The notes beneath the pieces are model-generated. The model did no database searches, was not told the origin of the DNA, and was given only the letters and a program-made list of their open reading frames with translations. The position numbers and the translations under genes were made by a program. This document shows, one piece after another, positions 53,458-64,000 of a stretch of DNA of 64,000 nucleotides (the stretch's first letter is position 1; each line of letters starts with the position of its first letter). The stretch comes from Annona cherimola (lineage: Eukaryota > Streptophyta > Magnoliopsida > Magnoliales > Annonaceae), in assembly GCA_030490835.1 (NCBI GenBank), contig CM059971.1, positions 76,216,224 to 76,280,223 of the forward strand, in the 5' to 3' direction.

Positions 53458-54074
53458 TAGGGGTGTTAACGGATCGGTTTGGACGGGTTGGAGCCTAATC
53501 CTAATTTAACCCATTTAAAATATCTCAACCTTAATCCGTTTATTAACTCATTTAAAAAATCTCAACCCTAATCCATTTACAACTCATTTAATAAACGGGT
53601 TGACGGGTTGTTAATGGGTTGTATAGCAAATAACCTAAAAGTCTAGACTCTAGTAGATAATGATCTTGCAGGGAGAGACAAGAAAGTGTTTCCGGTATAG
53701 GGAAAATAGAAATAGGGCAGTAACGAGAAAATAGAATTAGGGCAGCCGTAGAAAAATGAAAATTATGTTACTGGAGAAAGATTTAGAGAGAAAAAATAAT
53801 CGAGAGGTTTACATGTATATATATAAAACTTTAATGAGTTAAACGAGTTAAATGGGTTGAACGAATTAAATGGGTTGAACAGGTTATATTAGTTAAATTG
53901 GTTACTAAACTGGTTGACAAATTATAAAATCTCAACCCTAATCCATTTATTTAATTAAATGGTTAAACGGGTTGACTGATCATAACCCACTTATTCAAAA
54001 ATCCAAACCCAAACCCATTTATAAATGGATTGGATGAGCGGGTTGATGGGTTAACCATGACCGTTAACACCCTA
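53458..54074. mobile_element. hAT-like MITE (TAGGGGTGTTAACGG ends)
   Basis: 617 bp, ends 'taggggtgttaacgg' and 'ccgttaacaccctag' less one base. Flanks gacgcatt (53450-53457) and gatgcatc (54075-54082) are an 8-bp duplication with two C/T differences. The interior is built of repeated 'aatgggttgaac'-like units. Related to 61841-63467. Confidence 0.82.
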
Positions 54075-54459
54075 GATGCATCACAACCAACAATAGTTGC
54101 GGCTACTCTTTCTTTTTCCAATGCATACAGAAGCCGCAAAATTTCCAAATCCTAATGGATACTGAAGATGATGGTGTGATGTTGGAAGATGATAGGTAGT
54201 AGAGGTGGGGTTGCTGGAGGAGCAACAACGAACTTTATAGATGCTCCAGGGCTGTTCATCTGTAGTTTCATTGCTTTGTTCCTGTTTTCATTTGAATCGA
54301 TTCCACTAACCGGTGCAGTCTTGCTATGAGTCGATTTTGGTTTGTCGGTGAGCAAAAGCAACAACCTGTTGGAGACCAGACGCCGGATGGTAAAGATTGC
54401 TGCTGTTTGAAAGCAAGGGCGCAAGGGCATTTTAAATATTTCACATCATGGTAAACAGG

Positions 54460-54582
54460 TTTTTTTTTTTTTTTTTTTTTTGTGAGTGGCCAGAGCCAAA
54501 GCTCAATGGCAAGTGGGGTGGACGGGATTTGATCCCAGACCATGGGCAACTTTACCCGAATGAGCTGCCAACTACCTACGGT
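54460..54582 (-). mobile_element. Short tRNA-derived SINE (second type)
   Basis: On the - strand: box A-like 'ggcagctcattcggg' (about 54555-54569), box B-like 'gggatcaaatccc' (about 54523-54535), then a poly(A) tail (T-run 54460-54481 on +). About 120 bp. No target duplication was found. Differs from the 45.4-kb SINE family. Confidence 0.65.
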
Positions 54583-57428
54583 AGGTGCTCCATAATAAAT
54601 AGTTGATACAGACGGAATGAGTATATTTGTGATTTATATTAAATTTAGTACGTGCATATGAAAGTTTTGCTTTTCATCAAAAATTTTATTACTTCCTAAA
54701 TATAACTTTTTTTTATAAATTCTAAACATACTCTTTATTGAAAGTTTTATTGCTTTCCAAACATATCCTATATCAAAATGTGTATAAAGGAGTAAAAAAA
54801 GAGTTTTCCATTTTACTCAACAGGTCCTAAATCAAGAAAAATTTACGTGAGTACCATAAAAATATATTAGACATAATTGAATAAGAAATAAATTAACACG
54901 GAATAATAATAATATAAGTAGTTTATTATTTTAGAGGCCTGATTCAATTTCATCAAAAAAAGAGAGGCCTGATTCAATAATGTAAATATTTGCATGACTT
55001 TTTTCTGATTTTTGACGTCAATATGTGGCCAGGCTCAAGCATGTAATTTTTGTATATGCAATTTTATAATTGTTATTTAAAAAAAAATTGAATTTTGAAA
55101 TAAAAATTACTGTTCAGGGAGTGCTAAGTTATCCATATAGGTACTGCCGTACATATTTCCCACCATTTTTTTTTCCTAGAAAAGAATACACGGTGTTTGA
55201 CCGACTGTACATATATACGATATATCGTGACATATCACTAGTATGCAAGTAAATTTATTGGTGAACCATTTCATCACGTTCCCTTAAAAGGCCATATATG
55301 CATACAGGAAGTCATGAGTATCCTAGTTTGATTATCGTCGGATGGTGTGCCAGTGACCACAGCAAGCTAAGGCGCCTAAAACGCGTTTTGCCCGTGGAGT
55401 CCCCCGTTCACACCTTGACGTTATTGATGCGCTTGTGGTCGGTCAATGAGAATCTGGTCCCTGAGATCTGAACGTAGCATGCATGAAAAGCCATTCTGAT
55501 AGCTTGGAGAAAATGGCTTCGTATGTTCTATCAAAAATGCATATTTGCCTTCATAAAAAAAATGCATCTTTACAAATTAATAAATTATCCAAATAAACCC
55601 ACACGAAATCTAAAATTCTATATATAAAATATATTTATGCAAATACTCCCACATGAAATGTAAATTTTTTAACAAATTGTAATGATTTTCTCCAAGTTTT
55701 TTTAATTTGTTCGAATATTTGCAATTTATTTTCTAATGGAAATTATTAGAATGTATGACTTATATATAGAAAAATATTTTATAAAATATTATTATAGCTA
55801 CATCCTTTTAAAGTTGAGGATGCAGTTGGATGACACTTGATGGGTTCTCTCTCACATCAAGGGGGAAGGGCATCGTCTATTTATGTTGTGCACGGATATT
55901 CTCTTTTTCTTATGGGTATATATTACATCATCTCAGCATTAGTATTATATTTAAACCCTAAGACATTTTTATAATTTTCTAACAATGTTCTATAAATGTC
56001 TTTCCAACTTTCAATTTTTCCTAATGGTGTTTTCTAAAAATCCTAATTGGCCCACGCTTCCATGAAAATTGGGAGAATTGAGCCCAAGTCACTAAGCACA
56101 TAGGGCATGACTTTGTACCACTAACGTATAGCCTAAGTTTTTATTCTTTTTTGATTATTAGATTAAGGAGGAAGGGTGACAATCAGACAATGCTCCAACG
56201 AACCTTGTATCTCTAGCATATAAGTTAGTATTTAAAATCAACTAGGCTACATCCACATTCACACAAATATATTCATTATGCCTAGACGTCAATATCATTT
56301 TCTTTCCATTATTTATTTTTTTCTCCATTTATCCAACCCATCTTGTCAGTTGTCAGCAATATATGCAGATTGAAGAGAAGCATTACCATGCATAAAATGC
56401 CATCCCCCACCAACCCCTGGGCCCTGGCCTCGCAGATTTAGACGTTGACCAGGAATTTCATTAAATGAATTAAATCGTAACCGGTCCATTGTGTCTTGTA
56501 AGGAAGATGCGTGATGAAAGTATCACATTCCAGTGAGATTTTTTAAGTAGATAGTATACATCCAGTTATTTTTGGAAATATTACTCTTATGCACATAATA
56601 TTTATCTATAATTCCTAATATATCCGCTACGTTTTACAAAATTTCTTTTGATAGCCTTTTACCTTAAATTACTTATGCCGTAATGCAGCCATTTTCTATC
56701 TCGTTGCAAACAATTTCACCCGTTCAAAATTTCTCCAGTGAAAATAATTCAGCCAGAGTCTTAATTCAGCCATAGTACGACTCTTGAATAATTGGATGCT
56801 TTAAATGGATAATTTATAATAATCATTTGAGTTATGTTAAGGCTAAATTATTTTAATTAAGAATTCTAAATATTCGATAAGATAAACAATGACTATATTA
56901 ACGGCTTGAATATAATAAAAATTTAGGATAAAATGTAGTAAATAAGATATAAATTCACGAAGGACGTGAGTGTCTGCAAGAGTATTAGGATCAGGACCAT
57001 ATGGGTATAAGTAAAAAATTAATTTTTTTTTTTTTTTTTTACCCCCAGCTAATTCTGACAATGAGATGAACTATAAAGGCGATTTTACTTGTGGAGTCCA
57101 CCGGCCCCTTGTCTGTTTGGTCGAAGACGACCTGCCAAACTGCAACTTCCATGCAATTTCCGGAGAATTGATGGACAATAATTGTCTTCGATACCGAGAG
57201 CGCACGGTGTTTTACAGTTCTCGACTTTCAACCAAACTTTTTGACGTGTTTTGGAGAAAAAACACGTCACTCAGCAGCCCATTAGTACAGCCTAATTATG
57301 TCCGGTGCATTAACTCAGTCAAAGGCGTCTCTCCGAGTTAGTGCGTGATCGTCATCCAAACAGGAGCGCGCACATAGCTCACGCGCCGTGATTTCAGCGT
57401 TGACGCACGACCATTGAAAACCCGCAAC
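54583..57428. other. Intergenic, no gene recognised
   Basis: AT-rich; a degraded right half of a MITE-like sequence may lie near 54650-54790. The part 57060-57420 is GC-richer with a + strand frame of 91 codons (57066-57341) that has no recognisable domain. Confidence 0.45.
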
Positions 57429-58845
57429 TAGGGGTGCAACTCGGGTCGGGTTATACCGGGTTTGAGTGAACCCAAACCCTAAGCCAACCGGGTTGGAGTA
57501 AACCCAAACCCAAACCCTAAGAATGTAATTCGGGTTCGGACCGGGTTCGGGTCGGGTTCGCATTGGTTTTGGTTTGGTTTCGGGTTAGAATTCGGGTTAC
57601 CAATAAATTATTTTTTTCCAAATTCAGTTGTAATCTAAAAGAAAATTACTAAAATATACATACATGTGTTTATGAAGTCAAGCATCACGCTGAATTCTAC
57701 AAGATACTTTCAAAGAATTCTGCAACATCATGCTGAATTCTGCAATATTCTTTGAATGAACTCTGCAAGCAATTTTTCAGCACCCTATAGACACAAATAA
57801 ATGACAAATTAGTTAGTTTTATGACTAATTGATCATTTCTATTTAATAGCTAATGGAAATAACTCAAGTATACCAAATAGAAAATGAACATATCATACCA
57901 ACTTTGTAGTTGAAACTAAACATTATCGTACAAATTGCTGAAATTGAATTCAAATTGAATTCAAATTGAATATTTATCATACAAATTGCTAAAGTAAAAA
58001 TTGACCACTTGTCATATCAATAAACTTAAAATATGAATCAAATTTATACTACAATCTGAAATTCAAACTAACAGATTTCTCATACTAATAGAAAACATAA
58101 TATGAAATAGATTTATCATGTCGACTCAAATTCAAACATAATCCACATAACAGTTATTCAAAGTAACTAAATCTAAATACATTAAGCATAATGGTTCAAC
58201 ATTCCAATCTAATTTAAGTGCAATCCAAATTTAAAATGACAATATAAACAAATCTCAAGTTTAAATAAGTTTATATCTACTTTTAAACAAATTCAAATTT
58301 CAAATGAGTTTATGTCTCCAAAGTTTCCAAAAAAACTAAAAAACTATTCGAAGACTTCCAAGTAAATTCTCCCTTGATTTTCATGTACATTTCTAATGCC
58401 AAGTTCTTCCTCCTCGATTTACATATTTGAAAATAATATGCATCAACCGAGACGAAAAAATACATGCAACTGTTAACAATAAAAAGATAATAATTATAAA
58501 AAATCATCCTAGAAATTAAGTTACCTCAAGTATGTTTTGATAATGAAAAAAGAGGTGATTTGTCTGAATTAGAGTTAGTAATGTCTAAAACATGTATATA
58601 TATATTAATATTACAAAAAAGCATGTATAATTGATGAAAAATTTATATAAACTACATCGGGTTCGGACCGGGTCGGGTTTTGGTACCGGGTTGGTGCGAA
58701 CCCGGTTTTGGTTTCGGGTTTCTACGGGTCGGGTTGAAACCGGGTCTATTTTGGAAAAAATCTTAAAAATAAAACCCATTTTTGGTTTTGATACCGGGTC
58801 GGGTCGGGCGGGTTCGGACCGACCCGGTACCAAGTTGCACCCCTA
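57429..58845. mobile_element. hAT-like non-autonomous element, perfect 8-bp duplication
   Basis: 1417 bp, ends 'taggggtgcaactcgg' and the inverse of 'taggggtgcaacttgg', flanked by cccgcaac at 57421-57428 and 58846-58853. Sub-terminal regions are rich in 'cgggtcgggtt'-type repeats; the middle is AT-rich. No transposase frame; likely mobilised by an hAT transposase elsewhere. Confidence 0.92.
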
Positions 58846-58853
58846 CCCGCAAC

Positions 58854-59700
58854 CGAATATTTTCAAATGCAACGGCAAACTTCCACGCAATTGGAGCCAG
58901 GGCATCATAATACATGGGAGCATCGCCAAAAAAAATAGCAACAGAGCTAACTTCCGTTGCAAATGAGTCATAACGCTACGATTATAGACTCGGTGCTGTT
59001 AATCAAAAATGACATCTGCATGCGATTACATTCTCGATATTAATTTTTTTTTGCTCTAACCTATAGTTCTTAGATAGCAATGAAATATATCGTTCGAAAT
59101 AAATTCAAGTAATAATAATTACTCGTTCAACAATTTCAACGGCAATTAAAAAATCCATGAAATTTTATTTTTGAATGTTTCCCCTTGCATTCTGAATATT
59201 TTGATGGTTGATAAAAAAAACTATTTCATCTATTTCGTTTAGAAACTTTTTTATTTATCCGGTTCTTATGTGCATGAGCTTCATTTACAAATGTCCAACC
59301 TGACTAAAGGCTGGTGCATTCATGCAAATAAGTGGCCTAATCAGGTTGAAACTTGGTACATTTTTCTGTTATCACGTAACTCCAATAGACTTCATTTCTG
59401 TCGGAATCTACCAGTCTGAGCAGATATGCATGCTTTAGGAAGATGCGGGTAGCCTATTGTGGACTTGACATTGTCTGTCATTATGTTCACTATCTCACTA
59501 TCATTAAGCATCACTGTCTGTCATTATATTTGCTGTTGTCATTATCATCAAGCCTTGCCTCGAAAATTAGCTCCCAATCAACTGGGCAGTGTTTAACGAA
59601 TTCTGGTCTATTCATGACACCCTAAAAAGAATCATATCCTTGGTCAAAAAACAGCACTTCGTCATCCAACACACGAGATAGTTGGAAAAATTGAAAGGGG
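58854..59700. other. Intergenic, nothing recognised
   Basis: No coding potential beyond short chance frames. Confidence 0.5.
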
Positions 59701-60700
59701 GAAAACAGAAATGGATATTTTAGTTGAATGCGAGGGAAATAAAAAAATCGAAACAGGGATATGGAATCCCACCTCAGCTGTCATCCCACCCCAAAAATGG
59801 AAGCAACAGGCCGTCACTTCAGGCTTAGTTGCGGGAACGAACACTCAAGCAGGGGAAAGCGGTATTGAGTATGTATATAGGCTTAACCAATATGGGTGGC
59901 CGATCGGAGAAGATGAGATTTGACGGCGCACCTGCGTGTAGCATTTGATGCGGCTTTCTAACAGAGACTCTTTTTTTCCCCCATTGAGCATTGAAACAAA
60001 GAAATCGAAGTAATCCATATATTTGATTTAAGGAAGCAGGATAACTTCTCAAATCAATTGAATGCAGCGAAACTGAATGGTAGGTACGTAGATATTCGGA
60101 ATTTCCATAAAATCGAGGCGAGCAAAAAAGCGCGCAGAAAAAAAAAATTTGGGGAAGAACCTGGACATGCGCGGTGGAGATTTCGCACCAGAAACAACAA
60201 TGAAACAAGAAGAATGAAAGTTCGCAAAGTAGCCGGGGAGAGATGCATCACCTGTACGGCCGCCGAACTTCGTTTTGCTGGAGAGATTACGGACGCCTCA
60301 GAGAGGTGCTGAGCTACTGGTGTCGAAGGTTTACAAGTCACCAGCACGGCAGCTCCTCGTTGTCGTTTCAGGCGTCGCCATGAACGAAATGCAGCAGGAC
60401 GAGCAGGGAGCAATCGTTTTGCAGGGATCGACTTCGTGGTACTGGTTGGAATCGGGTTCGATGAGCAATGGCTTATCTCTTCGCGACTTCTCTTCCCCAT
60501 TCCTTCTCCCAAGAAACGGCCTCTGCTGCAAGAATACGGCCGAGCAGAGGCGTACCCTCCTGTGAACGAAAGACGTTCGAATAGCCGTGAAAAGACTACT
60601 TTACCCTCATCTGAAAAGTTTTCACCGGAAACAACAGTTTACCAGCGAACCAAACGCACCCAACAGTTTACCAGCGAACCAAACGCACCCTAAGAAAGTA
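59700..60700. other. GC-rich region, possible gene edge or promoter
   Basis: GC- and CpG-richer than its surroundings, with short overlapping frames on both strands (for example - strand 60054-60512, 152 codons, Ser/Arg/Leu-rich). None shows a known domain, and no exon chain could be built. A 27-bp direct repeat (acagtttaccagcgaacc type) lies at about 60634-60690. It may be the first exon or promoter of an unrecognised gene, or old captured sequence. Confidence 0.35.
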
Positions 60701-60954
60701 GTGGACAGACATTGAGCTCGGAAGCAGATAAACAGCGATCAGCATTGCTCAGTGGGGTACGGCACAAGGGCATGCGTACGGACATATTCTTCCGTTCCTA
60801 ATGCAAATGCCACTTGGCCAACTGGCATTAAGGGTAGAGCGTAATTCAGCTGGGCTAGGCCGATGGCCGCATGTAAATGTTTCGAATGTGGACCGTGTGG
60901 TATCAACCTATCTGATCCGCACTTGAATTGGATTAACAATTCGTAACACAGAAC

Positions 60955-61130
60955 TGTAAGAAGTGGCCACGCCAGTGTTACCCGCGTGGTACATGACCGT
61001 GCCCCACGGCTGGGGGGTCATGTGTTCGAATGGCAGCAAAAACGTGAATTGTGGTGGCAGCGTCTTCCTCGTAAATGGCAATGGAGGTGTTGGCCGTTGG
61101 TTTCTGTAGGAAAAATGGATACATTGTTAG
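60955..61130 (+). mobile_element. SINE-like sequence (weak)
   Basis: Contains a box B-like 'gtgttcgaatggc' at about 61022 preceded by 'aagtggccacgcc' and 'gaccgtgccccac', reminiscent of a Au-type SINE head. No tail or target duplication was found. Confidence 0.3.
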
Positions 61131-62177
61131 ATAATTGATAAATTAATGTAAGGTAGATGAGACGAGTGTATATAAAATGGTATAAAAAAACTGTAATAAG
61201 TGAAGATATGATATTCATTAATCAAGTAAAATTTCTTATTAATAAAAATTAGAATCATCAGATTGGTTAAAAAGTTTTGCAAGTGATTTTATGTAATTCC
61301 TTTTATTTTTTCTTACCTTGACGATTGATGAGAAAATTGATTTCATTAATTGTATTTAGCTTATTTGTTTAACTAAAAAATGAAATTTCATTCAAATCAA
61401 AGATGTTCATGAGGCGCATTTGTTTAACAAATATATATTGGTGTGTAAATTATGACAAATATTTAGGCCGATTCATATATGAATTAGAATTTAACAATAG
61501 TTTTAAAATCATTTATCTATATAGTAATGATATTTTAAATAGTTTCCGATTTTGAAAATTAATATTTAGCATTTGATTTTATATATTTTTAGATGGGGGC
61601 TTGTGTGTGATGATAATAGACGAATGATGGCGCTTCAGATAATATAAATAATCTTAAATACAATAATAGTAAATTTCTTATCAATTATCAATTTCTAGAA
61701 AATGGATAAGGTTGCATGGAAAAAAAGTTTTATAAAAGCAAAACACCTCTTATAAAATAGCTATAAGTAACACTAATATTCACAAACATGTAAAGAACAT
61801 TTTACGCATCTAGCTAACGAGACATATATAATAAGACAAGTAGGGATGTTAACAAATCAACCTTGACGAGTTAGAGCCTAATCCTAACCCTAATTCATTT
61901 AAAAATTTCAACCTTAATCGATTTTTAATTCATTTGAAAAACATGGACTCTAGCCCATTTATAACACATTTAATAAATAGGTTAGTAACTTATTAATGGA
62001 TTGCGTGAGGTTTTGTGGTAGGTGAAAGGAATAAGAGGAGAGGGAGAGCGAGAAATGGGAGAAAGAAGAGGGAAACAAGGAGTAGCAACATAAAGAAGGG
62101 ATGGTCGGATGAAGAATGAGAGGGGAAATGAGGAGAGACTAGGAAAGAAAGAGGATGGTTAGATGGAGAAAGGGAAG

Positions 62178-62323
<146 letters not shown>

Positions 62324-62599
62324 AGACGGTTGAACGGAAACAAATGAGAGAAAGTAGGAAAACAAGGAGTACAGGAGGAGCAACAAAAGAGAAAAAATAG
62401 AAATAGGGGAAGATAAAGAAGGATGGCAGAAGAACAAGAGGAAGAGAGAGAGAGAGAGAGAGAGTGAGAAGAAAAGAGGGAGAGAGACGGAATGAGCAAG
62501 AGAAGAAAGAAGGAGAGAGTGAGGGAAGAAAAGAGAGGGAAAGAGAGAGAGAAAAGAGAAGAAGTTTACTACTAATAGTGATGACTTCAAAGTGAGCAA

Positions 62600-63170
62600 T
62601 TGTAATAGCCTAAAATCAAATCCTATATCGAAAATGAGATAAAGTTCCTAATGGTTTATAAGTGGGTCTTAAGTCGAACATAGTGTGATGCATTTTAAAA
62701 CCAAGTGACTAAACTATCAGGACAGAGCGGACAACGTCATGTTGTAAGGGCCATAGACCACAGGCATAATAGTTGTTTTTCTAGGTCTGTGCATTATAAG
62801 CGATATCAAAGTGGTTCGCCTCCAATAGATGTAGTTCGAAGAGTTGAACCAGTAAAAGCCAAGGTTGCAAGAAAAATTCGAAAGTTGAGTATTGATTCGA
62901 GGACGAACCAAAAGAAAGCTAATGGGCTTGTTATAGCTTATAACCGAATCCTGCATGAAAAGGGGGAGAAAGTTTCTGGTGGTTTATAAGTGAGTCTTAA
63001 GTTGAACATGGTGTTACGCATTTTAAAGCTATGTAACTAAGCTGCCAAGTGAAAGCGGATAATATTCCATTGTGAAACCCAGGCCTAATGGTCGTTTTTA
63101 TGGATTTATGTGCTCTGTGCGTCAAGCCCAATGGTTGTTTTTCTGAGTTTGTACGTGACGACAATAGTGA
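62600..63170 (+). mobile_element. Repeat pair, possible TRIM-like LTR element
   Basis: Two diverged copies of a unit of about 170 bp (about 62634-62802 and 62962-63160) share 'tggtttataagtg', 'gtcttaag', 'gcattttaaa' and 'tggttgtttttct'-like parts. Between them a purine tract 'aaaagggggag' (about 62957) precedes copy 2, and 'gatatcaaagtgg' follows copy 1, weakly like a primer-binding site. This suggests a small non-coding LTR element, but copy 2 lacks the first 35 bases of copy 1. Confidence 0.4.
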
Positions 63171-63467
63171 CACCGCAGTAGGAAAGGGAAGGGAGATAGA
63201 GGGAAGAAATGAAAAAAAATTAAGATTTAAAGTAATGTCTATACAGCCCTCTTAACGAGTTATAAACAGATTGATAAGTTGAATTGATTAGACAGGTTAA
63301 ATGATTGACAGATTGTAAAATCTTAATCTTAATTCATTTATTTATTTAAATGGTTAAAATAATTTGTAGATCATGAATTATTTACTTGAAAATTTCAACC
63401 CAAACTTATTTATAAACAGATTGAACAAACGGGTCGATGGATTAACCATGACTATTAACACTCTTAC

Positions 63468-64000
63468 ATAATTGTGTGTTTGAAGATAAGGTAGCTTACA
63501 AATTAGACATGTCACTCACTACTTGTGAAGGAAGAATGTAAATTCTATAAAGCGTAAAATAATGACTATTTTATAATACTATGAATGCATTTGTAGTTTA
63601 TTTCTTCTTTCAATTGTTGGACTCTAGTTGAATTAGTTTCGCATGGGAAAAAATACAACTACCATATGTAAATTAATTAAATAACTTAGCTATCTTGGAA
63701 TCACCAATCCCAAAAAAGTATGCATAAATTGGAGAAATTGTAATTTAGAATATCAAGCAGAGTATAATAACTAGATGCGTATATATAAGTTTGGATTCAC
63801 TAATTGCATGCAAATATGTAACACATCATCCAAGAATAGTGGATGTAACCTGTGTCTGTCAATGAGTACAAATAGTCATAGAGATTTTTTTTTATTTAGA
63901 TACTTTGCATCTATCTCAAGCTATATTACAATCAAGTTTTGAGACATTCTTATAATTCTTCAAGAGAAAGACCACAAGTTCTCAAATATTATTTAGGAGA
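63468..64000. other. AT-rich end of window, nothing recognised
   Basis: No coding potential, repeat or RNA gene seen. Confidence 0.5.

Noticed and set aside
62705..62989. 94-codon + frame rich in Arg/Lys
   Set aside because: It overlaps the repeat pair of a putative LTR element, and no known domain is seen.

Overview
This is nuclear DNA of a flowering plant. The evidence is GT-AG introns of up to several kilobases, a plastid-targeted ribosomal protein gene with a transit peptide, a plant-type LRR-malectin receptor kinase, and a dense load of plant transposons (Mutator-like, hAT-like, PIF/Tourist-type MITEs, copia, gypsy, LINE, tRNA-derived SINEs). The species cannot be told from the sequence.

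Three complete protein-coding genes could be reconstructed exon by exon, each with an uninterrupted spliced frame. (1) Chloroplast 50S ribosomal protein L13 (RPL13), + strand, CDS 968-3374, 4 exons, 239 aa. (2) ARPC1, the WD40 subunit of the actin-nucleating ARP2/3 complex, - strand, CDS 4590-18408, 15 exons, 372 aa, convergent with RPL13. (3) An LRR subfamily VIII-2 receptor-like kinase (At1g07650 type), - strand, CDS 27251-44619, 24 exons, 1016 aa: signal peptide, LRRs, malectin domain, one membrane span and an RD kinase. Exons are small and introns are swollen by transposons.

Layout: 1-631, right-hand part of a Mutator-like element (MULE). 968-3374, RPL13. 4590-18408, ARPC1; its intron 4 holds a MITE and a 1.2-kb MULE, and its intron 2 holds a SINE and a decayed gypsy element with a MITE nested in its LTR. 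19412-20908, an hAT-like element with CCGGTT-rich ends. 21304-26802, a full-length copia retrotransposon on the - strand with two LTRs, a 5-bp target duplication and several stops. 27251-44619, the receptor kinase, whose introns hold a fold-back element, a Pack-MULE with a perfect 9-bp target duplication, several MITEs, a second fold-back element and a tandem duplication. From 45 kb to the end no cellular gene is recognisable: two SINEs, two 5'-truncated LINE RNase H fragments, a long-TIR element, a third MULE end, three hAT-like elements, a possible TRIM-like repeat and a long GA microsatellite. A GC-rich stretch at 59.7-60.7 kb is the only place there that looks like the edge of an unseen gene.

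The three genes do not form a pathway: one serves plastid translation, one actin nucleation and one cell-surface signalling. No new biological system was found. The most informative features are the Pack-MULE that carries a fragment of a nodulin-like transporter gene inside the receptor kinase intron, and the set of elements whose ends and target duplications can be read to the base.
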